From Hoeflea sp. (GTDB lineage Bacteria > Pseudomonadota > Alphaproteobacteria > Rhizobiales > Rhizobiaceae), in the NCBI RefSeq assembly GCF_014359905.1, contig NZ_JACIYP010000025.1:1-56210 (forward strand): 56,210 nucleotides of DNA. The letters are read 5' to 3'. This document shows positions 34,425 to 43,382 of the stretch, one piece after another. Numbering within the stretch: the first letter of the stretch is position 1; the number at the start of each line of letters is the position of its first letter. The notes under the pieces were generated by a model. The model had not been told where the DNA came from and did no database searches. It saw only the letters and a program-made list of their open reading frames with translations. A program made the position numbers and the translations under genes.

Positions 34425-35414
34425 ATGGCCGGCAATCCGATTGTTCCGACAATACCGCTGCACGAGGATGGCGCTCATCACGGCTTCCTCCGGCTGCCCT
34501 ACAGCCGTGATGATTCCGCCTGGGGATCGGTGATGATCCCCATCACCGTCATCAAGAACGGCGTGGGGCCGACGGCGCTGCTCACCGGCGCCAACCATGG
34601 CGATGAATATGAAGGCCCCATCGCGCTGATGGAGCTGGCGGTGACGCTGAAGCCCGAGGATATCGAGGGCCGCGTGATCATCGTGCCGGCCATGAACTAT
34701 CCGGCGTTTCGGGCCGGCACCCGCACCTCGCCGATCGACCGGGGCAACATGAACCGGTCGTTTCCGGGGTCGCCAAGCGGGACGGTCACGGAAAAGATTG
34801 CGGATTATTTCCAGACCGTTCTGTTGCCGGAGGCGAGTATCGTGCTCGACTTCCATTCAGGCGGCAAGACGCTGGACTTCATACCCTTCGCCTCCGCCCA
34901 TGTGCTGGAAAACAAGGAACAGCAGGCTGCCTGCGTCGCCGCCGTGGAAGCCTTCAACGCACCCTACTCGATGATCATGCTCGAGATCGACACTGTGGGA
35001 ATGTATGACACGAGCGTCGAGGACCAGGGCAAGGTCTTCGTCACCACCGAACTGGGCGGCGGCGGCACCTCGACGGCGCGCTCGAACGCCATTGCCAAGA
35101 AGGGCGTGCGCAACGTGCTCAAGCATGCGGGCATCATGAAGGGGGAGCTCGAGACCGCGCCCTCGGTGATGCTGGACATGCCTGACGACGATTGCTTCGT
35201 GTTCTCTCAGGACGAGGGCGTGTTCGAGGCCATGAAGAATCTCGGCGATCCAGTTGCAAAGGGCGAGTTGGTCGCCCGCGTCTGGCCGGCGGACCGCACC
35301 GGCAGGCCGCCGATCGACTACCGCGCCAACCGGGCAGGCATGCTGGTGTCGCGCCATTGCCCCGGCCTGATCAAGCCGGGAGACTGCATGGCCGTGGTGG
35401 CGGTCACGGTCTGA
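34425..35414 (+). CDS. doeB: N-alpha-acetyl-diaminobutyrate deacetylase DoeB (EutE)
   Basis: 329 residues of the succinylglutamate desuccinylase / aspartoacylase family of zinc enzymes. The zinc motif is in TGANHGDEYEGPIA (His and Glu), with the third ligand in IVLDFHSGGKTLDF and the catalytic Glu region in VTTELGGGGTST. It removes acetate to give L-2,4-diaminobutyrate for DoeD. It is the last gene of the plus-strand ectoine unit and its end overlaps the convergent EamA gene by 11 bases. Confidence 0.92.
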   Translation: MAGNPIVPTIPLHEDGAHHGFLRLPYSRDDSAWGSVMIPITVIKNGVGPTALLTGANHGDEYEGPIALMELAVTLKPEDIEGRVIIVPAMNYPAFRAGTRTSPIDRGNMNRSFPGSPSGTVTEKIADYFQTVLLPEASIVLDFHSGGKTLDFIPFASAHVLENKEQQAACVAAVEAFNAPYSMIMLEIDTVGMYDTSVEDQGKVFVTTELGGGGTSTARSNAIAKKGVRNVLKHAGIMKGELETAPSVMLDMPDDDCFVFSQDEGVFEAMKNLGDPVAKGELVARVWPADRTGRPPIDYRANRAGMLVSRHCPGLIKPGDCMAVVAVTV

Positions 35415-36303
35415 GGACCACCTGCTCCTGGCGCCGCCGCGCGCGGCTTTCGCCCCGGATATTGATCCAGTTGGCGAGAATGATGACGCCGCCGCCGAGA
35501 AGGATGAGAAGATCGGCCTTCTCGCCGAACAGCACCATGCCGACAACGGCGATCAGCGGCAGCCGGGTGAAATCGATCGGCATGACGAAGCTTGCCGGTG
35601 CAAGCGAAAGGGCGGTTGTCAGGCAGTAATGCGCCAGCAGGCCCGACACGCCGATCACCACCAGCCAGGGGAAGGTCGCAAGCGTCGGCCACGTCACCGC
35701 TCCCTGCAACACCAGGCTGATCGCGCCAAAGGCCAGTTGCAGCGAGGTCAGCCAGAACAGGATCGAGACGATGCTTTCGTGCCGCGTCAGCGCCTTGGTC
35801 ATGATGATGGTTGCGGCAAAGAAGATTGCGGACGCTGCGGCCGTCATCAGGCCGGGTTCGAGTGCGCCGAAATCCGGCCTGGCGACGATGAGAATGCCGG
35901 CAAAGCCGAGCCCGGCGGCGATCACCCGGTATCCGGTCAGGCGTTCGCCCAGGAACGCGAGCCCGAGCACGATCACCCAGACCGGCGTTGTGAACTCGAG
36001 CGCGAACACCTGGGCGAGCGGAATCGAGGCCAGCGCAAAGAACCACAGGTTCTGGCCGGTGAAATGAAACAGGTTGCGGAAGAAATGCTGCTTGAGCCGT
36101 TCGGTGCGGATCTCCCACAGCCTGCGATAGGCCCCTGCCACGGCCAGCACGATGACAACGCCGGTGAGGGAGCGGAATGTCATGATCTCGAAGGTGGAAT
36201 GCACGTCGGAAACATAGCGTCCGGCAATCGCCATCGTCGAAAACGAGACGATGGAGCCGATCATCCAGAGTGCGGCAAGTCCCGGCCGGTGAGTTTGAGG
36301 CAT
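35404..36303 (-). CDS. EamA-family (DMT superfamily) exporter
   Basis: 299 residues with ten membrane segments in two five-helix halves, each matching the EamA repeat (FALASIPLAQVFALEFTTPV in the first, HYCLTTALSLAPASFVMPID in the second). Such proteins usually export amino acids or metabolites. The ATG at 36303 begins the conserved part; in-frame sequence upstream is weak. It overlaps the end of doeB, and is not part of the usual ectoine gene set. The 293 bases before it are shared with the divergent denD-like gene and show no clear further feature. Confidence 0.85.
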   Translation of the reverse strand: MPQTHRPGLAALWMIGSIVSFSTMAIAGRYVSDVHSTFEIMTFRSLTGVVIVLAVAGAYRRLWEIRTERLKQHFFRNLFHFTGQNLWFFALASIPLAQVFALEFTTPVWVIVLGLAFLGERLTGYRVIAAGLGFAGILIVARPDFGALEPGLMTAAASAIFFAATIIMTKALTRHESIVSILFWLTSLQLAFGAISLVLQGAVTWPTLATFPWLVVIGVSGLLAHYCLTTALSLAPASFVMPIDFTRLPLIAVVGMVLFGEKADLLILLGGGVIILANWINIRGESRARRRQEQVVLRP

Positions 36304-36596
36304 GCGCTTTGATCCCGGAGCGCACGCGTGGCGCAGTGTGTGATTGACGGCGAACCGACCGGAGATCCGGACAGGGTTTTCCATCCCCCGTCCGGCCCGC
36401 GCCCAATCAAAAGGATTCGGCCGCGCTTTGCAATTGGACGCTCGGTCCGAACCACGCGATGCATCCGCTCATTGCCATGTTTTTTGAACGAGGCAGAGTT
36501 TTCGGGGGGCATGCCGGTCCGACCCAGTTGCTCGACATCGATTGTGCGGTGCGCGTCATCCGGCTATCGTCCTGTCAAACCGGAGGGTGCGCAGAT

Positions 36597-37580
36597 ATGC
36601 ATGTCTTGATCCTTGGCGCGGCGGGCATGATCGGCCGCAAGCTGGCGGGTGCGATTGCGCGCTCCGGCAACCTCGGCGCCTGCAGCGTTGCCCGCCTGAC
36701 CCTTGCCGACACCGTCAAGCCGGAGGTCCCTGCGGGATACTCGGGCGAGGTTTCAATCCTGGCGCGCGATATTTCCGATCCCCATGCGGCGCCGCAGCTG
36801 CTTGCCGGCCGGCCGGATGTGATCATTCATCTCGCCGCCATCGTGTCGGGCGAAGCGGAGCAGGATTTCGACAAGGGCTACCGGATCAACCTGGATGGGA
36901 CCCGCTACCTGTTCGACGCGATCCGCCATCTGTCCCAGACCGACGGCTATTGCCCGCGTCTGGTCTTTGCGTCGTCGATCGCCGTCTTCGGCGCGCCGCT
37001 TCCCGACGCGATCGACGACACCTTCATGGCGGCCCCGCTGACAAGTTACGGCACCCAGAAGGCCATGGGCGAATTGTTGCTGCAGGACTACAGCCGGCGT
37101 GGCTTTTTCGACGGGCTGGCGATCCGGCTGCCGACCATCTGCATTCGCCCCGGCCTGCCCAACAAGGCGGCGTCGGGGTTTTTCTCCGGCATCCTGCGCG
37201 AGCCGCTGGCCGGCAAGCAGGCGGTGCTTCCGGTTCCCGACACGGTGCGCCACTGGCATGCCAGCCCGCGTGCGGCGGTGGACTTTCTCATCCATGCTGC
37301 AACCATGGACCTGGGCCCTGTGGGGCACAGGCGGGTGCTTAACATGCCCGGCGTCTCGGCCACGGTCGCCGAGCAGATCGAGGCACTTCGCAGGATTGCA
37401 GGCGACCGGGCGGTGGCGCTGATCCGCCCTGAGCCCGATCCCGACATCATGCGCATCGTGTCAACCTGGCCCCGCGGGTTTGCCGCGGAGCGGGCGACCG
37501 CGCTTGGCTTCCGCGCCGAAAGCTCGTTCGACGAGATCATCCGCGTCCACATCGAGGACGAGATGGGCGGCGTGCTCTGA
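36597..37580 (+). CDS. DenD-like NAD-dependent sugar-acid dehydrogenase
   Basis: 327 residues of the extended SDR/epimerase family. The NAD motif is LILGAAGMIGRKLAGAI, the active site Tyr/Lys is in LTSYGTQKAMGELLL, and VFASSIAVFGAP and RLPTICIRPG follow the D-erythronate dehydrogenase (DenD) pattern. DenD oxidises D-erythronate at C2; no other four-carbon acid sugar genes (kinase, isomerase) are beside it, so the substrate is uncertain. GGAGGG lies upstream of ATG 36597. Confidence 0.82.
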   Translation: MHVLILGAAGMIGRKLAGAIARSGNLGACSVARLTLADTVKPEVPAGYSGEVSILARDISDPHAAPQLLAGRPDVIIHLAAIVSGEAEQDFDKGYRINLDGTRYLFDAIRHLSQTDGYCPRLVFASSIAVFGAPLPDAIDDTFMAAPLTSYGTQKAMGELLLQDYSRRGFFDGLAIRLPTICIRPGLPNKAASGFFSGILREPLAGKQAVLPVPDTVRHWHASPRAAVDFLIHAATMDLGPVGHRRVLNMPGVSATVAEQIEALRRIAGDRAVALIRPEPDPDIMRIVSTWPRGFAAERATALGFRAESSFDEIIRVHIEDEMGGVL

Positions 37581-37595
37581 GGCAACCGCCGCCGG

Positions 37596-37979
37596 TCAGG
37601 CCACCTGGGCGGTGACCTCGATCTCGATCAGCATCTCCGGCCGGATCAGCTGGCAGACGATCATCGTCGCTGCCGGATCGATGCCGCCCAGGAATTCGGC
37701 CAGCACCGGCGCGACCGCGTCGAAATGCTCGGGCCGGGTCACGTAGTAGCGGATCCGCACGATGTCGTTCAGGCTTGCGTCGAGGGCCTCGAGCGATGCG
37801 GCAATGGTCGCAAAGCAGTTGCGCGCCTGATCGGCCACATCGCGGGGCATTGCCATCGCTGCGTAATCATAGCCGGTGGTGCCCGAGACATGGACGAACG
37901 GCCCGGCCCGCACGGCGCGGGAATAGGCCGCGGCCTTCTCGAAGGGCGAGCCGGTCGAATGCTTGCGCCTGTCGCTCAT
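37596..37979 (-). CDS. RidA/YjgF-family protein
   Basis: 127 residues, the length of a single Rid domain (HVSGTTGYDYAAMAMPRDVA, IVRIRYYVTRPEHFDAVAP). True RidA enzymes hydrolyse reactive enamines formed by PLP enzymes and have a conserved Arg in an R.E motif near the end; here the corresponding area reads MIVCQLIRPEMLIEIEV. It follows a PLP aminotransferase gene on the same strand by 21 bases, fitting a clean-up role for that enzyme. Confidence 0.85.
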   Translation of the reverse strand: MSDRRKHSTGSPFEKAAAYSRAVRAGPFVHVSGTTGYDYAAMAMPRDVADQARNCFATIAASLEALDASLNDIVRIRYYVTRPEHFDAVAPVLAEFLGGIDPAATMIVCQLIRPEMLIEIEVTAQVA

Positions 37980-38000
37980 CGCAATCCTCCCGACCGGGCC

Positions 38001-38867
38001 TCAGCCGTGCGCCCAATCCATGTAGAGTTCGCGCGTTTTGCGCGCCACGGGGCCAGCCTGCAGTTCCCGGTCCTCGATGCGGATGATGGGCACCACCTTG
38101 GAGTGGTTGCCGGTCGAGAAGATCTCGTCGGCATCCAGGAAATCGGCGACCGACAGCGATTTTTCCACCACTTCGGTTCCCGCCTCGCGCATGAGCTTGA
38201 TCGCGCGCGACCGGGTGATGCCGGACAGGAACGTGCCGTTCGGCGCCGGCGTGAACACCACCCCGTCCTTGACCATGAAGATGTTCGAGGTGCCGGTTTC
38301 GGCGACATTGCCGAGCATGTCGAGCACCAGCGCATTGTCGAAGCCGCGCGACTTGGCTTCCATCACCGCCCGGCCGTTGTTGGGATAGAGGCAGCCTGCC
38401 TTGGCATTGGTCGGCGCGGTCTCGTAGGTCGGCCGCCGGAAGGGCGAGACCGTGACCGAAAATCCCGACGAGGCGATCATCGGGCTTTCGAACAGGCACA
38501 GGCAGAACCGCGTCGAGTCCGGATCGGCGGGCACCGACATGTAGCCGCCATGCTCCGCCCAGTACATCGGCTTGATGTAGACCGCCGTCTTGCCGTCGAA
38601 TTTCTTCAGGCCTTCGTGCGCCAGGCCTTCGATGGCCTCGGCCTCCATGGTGGCCCGCATGCCGAGCGCATCGGCCGAGCGGTTGACCCGCTGGCAGTGC
38701 AGGTCGAGATCGGGCGCCACGCCATCGAACCAGCGCGCGCCGTCGAACACCGTCGATCCCAGCCACATGGCGTGGCTGACCGGGCCGATCAGCGGCGGAT
38801 TGCCCTCGAGCCAGTCGCCGTCCACATAGGTCCAGGTCTTGGTGCGTGCTTGGGTGTTGACGGCCAT
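38001..38867 (-). CDS. Class IV aminotransferase, branched-chain amino acid type
   Basis: 288 residues of fold IV PLP enzymes. TSNIFMVKDGVVFTPAPNG and GTFLSGITRSRAIKLMREAG form the PLP phosphate-binding region, and AVYIKPMYWAEHGGYM matches branched-chain aminotransferases. A branched-chain aminotransferase of this small type is common in rhizobia in addition to IlvE, so the physiological substrate is uncertain. ATG 38867 has AGGAGA directly upstream; the longer frame lacks this. It is followed by a RidA-like gene on the same strand. Confidence 0.85.
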   Translation of the reverse strand: MAVNTQARTKTWTYVDGDWLEGNPPLIGPVSHAMWLGSTVFDGARWFDGVAPDLDLHCQRVNRSADALGMRATMEAEAIEGLAHEGLKKFDGKTAVYIKPMYWAEHGGYMSVPADPDSTRFCLCLFESPMIASSGFSVTVSPFRRPTYETAPTNAKAGCLYPNNGRAVMEAKSRGFDNALVLDMLGNVAETGTSNIFMVKDGVVFTPAPNGTFLSGITRSRAIKLMREAGTEVVEKSLSVADFLDADEIFSTGNHSKVVPIIRIEDRELQAGPVARKTRELYMDWAHG

Positions 38868-39174
38868 GATGGTCTCCTGCGGGTGTCGTCGGGTCGGTTG
38901 TGACAATCGGACGGCGCTGCGTCCGCCGTCAAGTCATGGCGCGATTTCAGCGCCCATGTAATATTGCAATAGCACGATCCTTGCGCAGCCCCGCCGTGTC
39001 GGGAAACAAACGGGCGTGATAGGCTGTTCCCGGGTCCATGCGGCCGCTCAGCCGTCCTGCGCGCTGCTGCTTGACTGCTGCACTGCAACATGAGCATCGT
39101 GGGGCGCGTGCATGGCGTGTTCACATGGAGTCACGTGAACGACAACATGCACGAAATCAAAGGAGACTGTACTG
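38868..39174. other. Intergenic region without a recognised feature
   Basis: About 307 bases between two divergent genes, so it should contain both promoters. The only clear signal is AAAGGAG before the dehalogenase start. No RNA gene, repeat or further coding region is seen. Confidence 0.6.
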
Positions 39175-39828
39175 ATGGCCTATGCCGCCTATGTGTTCGA
39201 TGCTTATGGAACTCTGTTCGATGTGCACGCGGCGGTGCGCCGTCATGCCGACGCCATCGGCCCCGACGGGCAGCAATTGTCGGACATCTGGCGGGCCAAG
39301 CAGCTCGAATACTCCTGGACCCGCGCGTTGATGCGTGACTGGAAGGATTTCTGGGCGCTTACCGAAGAGGCGCTCGATCATGCCTTCGAACGGGTTCCGA
39401 GCGCCGACAAAAGCCTGCGCGCCGATCTGCTGGACGCCTATTTCAAGCTCGATTGCTATCGCGAAGTGCCGGCCGTGCTCAAGGCGCTCAAGGCCACCGG
39501 CGCCCGGGTGGCGATCCTGTCGAACGGCTCGGTGGCGATGCTCGAGTCGGCGGTCCGCAACGCGGCGCTGGACACGGTTATCGACGACGTGTTTTCGGTT
39601 GATGAACTCAGGACCTTCAAGACCGACCCGGCGGTCTATGACATGGTCACCACCGCCTACCGGCTCTACCCCGATGCCGTGTCGTTCCAGTCCTCCAACC
39701 GTTGGGATGTCGCAGGCGCCAGGAAATTCGGTTTCCGCACGGTATGGATCAACCGCGCGAACATGCCCGACGAATACAAGGATCTCTCACCGGCGATGAT
39801 CCTGCCCGATCTCAACGGCGTCGAGTAG
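39175..39828 (+). CDS. L-2-haloacid dehalogenase (HAD type II)
   Basis: 217 residues. The HAD nucleophile Asp10 is in YVFDAYGTLFDVH; motif 2 is AILSNGSVAMLESAV, and motif 4 is SSNRWDVAGARKFGF, where L-2-haloacid dehalogenases have the SSN.WD signature. The second conserved Lys is in RTFKTDPAVYDM. The family converts L-2-haloacids to D-2-hydroxyacids by way of an aspartyl ester; chloroacetate or bromoacetate use would fit a marine lifestyle. It stands alone. Confidence 0.9.
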   Translation: MAYAAYVFDAYGTLFDVHAAVRRHADAIGPDGQQLSDIWRAKQLEYSWTRALMRDWKDFWALTEEALDHAFERVPSADKSLRADLLDAYFKLDCYREVPAVLKALKATGARVAILSNGSVAMLESAVRNAALDTVIDDVFSVDELRTFKTDPAVYDMVTTAYRLYPDAVSFQSSNRWDVAGARKFGFRTVWINRANMPDEYKDLSPAMILPDLNGVE

Positions 39829-40012
39829 GCTGTGCGGCGTGGCTCTCGTCGCGCCAGTCCGCAATCCACGGTCGTCGCGGTGCCATGCGAGCATCTTGCG
39901 GCCTTGATCCTGTTGAAAAATTCTCTGCATTGGAGCGGAACGTTTGATCCGTCCGGCCGTTGAAAAACCAGGTAGAGAGAGCTTTTCAACCATGAAGCAA
40001 CCATCGGATTGT

Positions 40013-40440
40013 TACAGTATGGGCGCGCCGCCGACCCGGGACGATGTCGACGCCTACAAGGAGATCCGGTCGAAACTGGAGCATCTGTCCGGCCGGATCA
40101 ATGGCCGCTTCGGCACGGTCGAGTGGACCCCGGTGCAATATCTTCATCGTGCCCTGCCGCGGGACGAACTCGCGGTGCTGTTCCGGCTTTCCAGGGTCGG
40201 CTTGGTGACACCGCTGTTTGACGGCATGAATCTGGTTGCCAAGGAGTATGTCGCGGCCCAGGACGAGGCCGATCCGGGCGTGCTGGTGCTGTCGCAATGC
40301 GCCGGCGCCGCGGAGGAAATGACCGAGGCGCTGATCGTCAATCCGCACGATCCTCAAGATATCGCGGATGCGAACAGCATGATGTCGCCCACTGGAGCGC
40401 GTCCTTCCTCAAACGGCTTGTCTCGGTCGACCGCTTCGGC
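40013..40440 (+). pseudogene. otsA: Fragment of trehalose-6-phosphate synthase
   Basis: The middle of the reading frame is clearly the C-terminal half of Ots[55 protein letters not shown] and [20 protein letters not shown]. Everything before about residue 300 of OtsA is missing. After IADA, near 40373, about 25 residues are deleted and the frame shifts; the end of OtsA continues in another frame (HDVAHWSASFLKRLVSV) to about 40440. The frame goes on to 40618 in unrelated sequence. The fragment lacks the N-terminal glucosyl-acceptor half and cannot be active. From 40440 to 40696 I see no gene. Confidence 0.85.
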
Positions 40441-40696
40441 GCAGGCGACGTGGCGCCCTTTCCCGGGGCGGCGATCAGTTCCAGCACATGAGGCAACATC
40501 GTCCATCCATCCGCCGCCATCACGAAATCGTCAGTCCGTGGGCGACACATGTGGCAAGTTCACCACAGGCCTGGCGCGCGATGGTCACAATCGGGCCCCA
40601 AAGCTGATTAACCGATGAGTCGCTCCGGCTCGTTTCCATCATGTTAATGACAATAGGGTATCTCCGAGATTCCCTGAGCTTAGGACCGCCCGCCCC

Positions 40697-41464
40697 ATGA
40701 CCGGACACAAACATCACACCCCGACATTGATCGGCTCCGCCGCGCATGGCCTTGAGGTCAAGGCCATCACGCGGCGCGGGTTTCTGGCGCTGGGTTCAGC
40801 GGCAACCGCGGCACTGGCCGGATGCGCAGGGACGTCGACCAGGCAGTTTGCTGCCGAGACTGCACCCATTTACCGCACGCCGGACAACCGCGGCTCCGGA
40901 ATGGGCCGGACGTCGCCCTATTATGACAGCATGTACGCCGCCAAGCTCGACGAGCCGTTTCCGCTGCCCGCCATTCCCTATCATGAGATCGATCCGGCCT
41001 ATCTGCGCCAGGAAGTGGCAGACCCGACCGGTGAACGGCCCGGCACGCTCGTCGTAGACACAGCCCAGCGTTTTCTCTTTCTGGTCCGCGAAAACGGCCG
41101 CGCCATGCGCTACGGCGTCGGCATCGGCCGCGATGGCTTTTCCTGGTCGGGCCGCGCCATCGTGCAATGGAAGCAGAAATGGCCGAAATGGACGCCGCCG
41201 ACCGAGATGATCATGCGCCAGCCCGAACTTGAGCGCTGGTCGGCCGCCAATGGCGGCATGCCGCCCGGTCTAGACAATCCGCTCGGCGCCCGCGCGCTCT
41301 ACATCTTCCAGAATGGCGAGGATACCCTCTACCGCCTGCACGGAAGCCCGGAATACCAGTCCATCGGCAAGGCCGTGTCTTCGGGCTGCGTTCGGCTGCT
41401 CAACCAGGATATCTGCGACCTCTATGACCGCGTGCCAACGCGGACGCCGATCGTTGTGATTTAA
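40697..41464 (+). CDS. L,D-transpeptidase (YkuD domain) with lipoprotein-like signal
   Basis: 255 residues. The N-terminal region has TRRGFLALGSAATAALAGC, a twin-arginine-like start followed by a hydrophobic stretch ending in LAGC, a lipobox; it is therefore exported and probably lipid-anchored. The YkuD domain covers about residues 110-255, with the catalytic signature HGSPEYQSIGKAVSSGCVR ending near the C-terminus. Such enzymes cross-link peptidoglycan between diaminopimelate residues, the dominant cross-link type in rhizobia. It is not in an operon. Confidence 0.9.
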   Translation: MTGHKHHTPTLIGSAAHGLEVKAITRRGFLALGSAATAALAGCAGTSTRQFAAETAPIYRTPDNRGSGMGRTSPYYDSMYAAKLDEPFPLPAIPYHEIDPAYLRQEVADPTGERPGTLVVDTAQRFLFLVRENGRAMRYGVGIGRDGFSWSGRAIVQWKQKWPKWTPPTEMIMRQPELERWSAANGGMPPGLDNPLGARALYIFQNGEDTLYRLHGSPEYQSIGKAVSSGCVRLLNQDICDLYDRVPTRTPIVVI

Positions 41465-41476
41465 GACCGCGGCTGG

Positions 41477-43072
41477 TCAGAACCCCTTTTTCAACGATCC
41501 GAGAATGCCCCGCACTAAGGCCCGGCCGAGCGAAGTTGCGGCCGACCGGGCCACCGACTTGATCACGGCTTCGGTCACGGTCTGGCGCTGATAGCCCGGT
41601 CGCCGCGAGCGGGTTGATGTCTTGCGGGTGGTGGTGCGGCGGTTGTCGTCATCGTCGTCGTCGTCATCATCCTTGTCGTAGCCGGGCAGGGTCCAGCGCC
41701 GGCTTTCGGGCGGCTTCCGGTCCTCTTCCTCTTCGCGGGCGCGCTCCTCTTCTTCCGCCTTGGCGGCTTCCTCGGCGCGGCGCTTCAGCATCTCGTAAGC
41801 GCTGTCGCGATCGAGATCGGCATCGTACAGCCCGGCAACGGGGCTGACCGCCATCACCTTCACCCGCTCGGGCTCGGTGATCGGCCCGAGCCGGGACGAG
41901 GGTGGCCGGATCAATGTGCGTTCGACCATCGACGGCACGCCCTTCGCGCCCAGCGTGGAGACCAGCGCCTCGCCGACGCCCAGCTGTGTGATCGCCTCGT
42001 AGCAATCGAAAGCCGGGTTCGGCCGGAAGGTTTCGGCCGCCACCTTCACGGCCTTCTGCTCGCGCGGCGTATAGGCGCGGAGCGCATGCTGGATGCGGTT
42101 GCCCAACTGCGACAGCACGGTCTCGGGCACGTCGAGAGGGTTCTGGGTGACGAAGTAGACGCCAACGCCCTTCGACCGGATCAGCCTGACCACCTGCTCG
42201 ACCCGGTCGATCAGGATCTTCGGCGCCTCGTCGAACAGAAGATGCGCCTCGTCGAAAAAGAACACCAGCCGCGGCCTGTCGGGATCGCCGACCTCGGGCA
42301 GTTCCTCGAACAGTTCGGACAAGAGCCACAGCAGGAACGTGCCATAAAGCCGCGGATTCATCATCAGCTTGTCGGCTGCCAGCACCGAGATCGCGCCGCG
42401 TCCGTCATTGGTGGTGCGCATGATGTCGGAAATTTTCAGCGCCGGTTCGCCGAAGAAGTTTTCCGCGCCCTGCTGTTCGAGCACCAGCAGACCGCGCTGG
42501 ATCGTGGCGAGCGACTGCTTGGTGATGTTGCCGTACAGGGCCGAGAGCTTTTCGGTCTCGCCGGCCATATAGGACAGAAGCGCGCGCAGATCCTTCATGT
42601 CCAGGAGCGGCAGCCCGTTTTCATCAGCCAGCTTGAAGGCGATGTTGAGCACGCCCTCCTGGGCGTCCGACATGTCCATCAGCCGGGCCAGAAGCAGCGG
42701 GCCCATTTCCGAAATCGTGGTGCGGACCCGGTGGCCCTTCTCGCCGAACAGGTCCCAGAAGATTACAGGGAATTCCTGCAAGTCGTAGGGATCGAGACCG
42801 ATCGCCTTGGCGCGCTTCTCCAGGAAATCCTTGTACTCGCCGATCGCGGCGATGCCCGAGAGGTCGCCCTTGACGTCGGCGCAGAACACCGGGACGCCGG
42901 CATTGGAGAAGCTCTCGGCCAGGATCTGCAGCGTCACAGTCTTGCCGGTGCCGGTGGCGCCGGTGATCAGCCCGTGCCGGTTGGCGTATCGGAGGTCAAG
43001 ATATTCGCCCTTGTTGATGCTGTCGTCGGGATTGCGGCTGGTGCCTAGATAAAGCTTGCCTTCTTCGAGCAT
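41477..43072 (-). CDS. HerA-like ATPase (DUF853 family)
   Basis: 531 residues. Walker A is GLITGATGTGKTVTLQI near 35-50 and Walker B is LVFFFDEAHLLFDEAP. The DUF853 group is related to the HerA/FtsK hexameric DNA translocases but its members lack the NurA partner; no nuclease gene lies beside this one. The C-terminal 100 residues are a charged low-complexity tail: a coiled-coil-like Glu/Arg stretch, a run of nine or more Asp, a basic Arg/Thr stretch, then a short predicted helix ending in LGSLKKGF. ATG 43072 is chosen because the domain starts directly after it. Confidence 0.88.
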   Translation of the reverse strand: MLEEGKLYLGTSRNPDDSINKGEYLDLRYANRHGLITGATGTGKTVTLQILAESFSNAGVPVFCADVKGDLSGIAAIGEYKDFLEKRAKAIGLDPYDLQEFPVIFWDLFGEKGHRVRTTISEMGPLLLARLMDMSDAQEGVLNIAFKLADENGLPLLDMKDLRALLSYMAGETEKLSALYGNITKQSLATIQRGLLVLEQQGAENFFGEPALKISDIMRTTNDGRGAISVLAADKLMMNPRLYGTFLLWLLSELFEELPEVGDPDRPRLVFFFDEAHLLFDEAPKILIDRVEQVVRLIRSKGVGVYFVTQNPLDVPETVLSQLGNRIQHALRAYTPREQKAVKVAAETFRPNPAFDCYEAITQLGVGEALVSTLGAKGVPSMVERTLIRPPSSRLGPITEPERVKVMAVSPVAGLYDADLDRDSAYEMLKRRAEEAAKAEEEERAREEEEDRKPPESRRWTLPGYDKDDDDDDDDDNRRTTTRKTSTRSRRPGYQRQTVTEAVIKSVARSAATSLGRALVRGILGSLKKGF

Positions 43073-43382
43073 GGTGTCCTCGTGCTGCGCCGGTCGTTTG
43101 TCGCTGTCGCATGCGCCGCGCGCAGCCTTCGCCTCACTTATAGGCAAGCCGCGCTGCCGGAACAATGCTTTGATGCCGGCGCATTGCGGCCCGATCATCA
43201 CCCCGCGCCAGCCTCGGGAAAGCTTGTCCGCCTAGGGTTCCGCCAGCATTGAGCCAGGGGAAAACGGGCACCATGGATCATGGGGCGATCACGAAGCCTG
43301 AATGCACCCGGCGGCCGCCAGGCCCGGCGGGAGGGCGGGCCTGTGTCTTGCGGGCAGCCTGGCAATCCCCGGGAGTGCGTGC
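43073..43382. other. Intergenic region before the CDP-sugar cassette
   Basis: About 310 bases between divergent genes, carrying both promoters. I see no repeat, RNA gene or convincing coding region. Confidence 0.55.

Noticed and set aside
39992..40618. A complete 208-residue protein gene
   Set aside because: Only the middle matches OtsA; the end is out-of-frame sequence, so it is a gene fragment.
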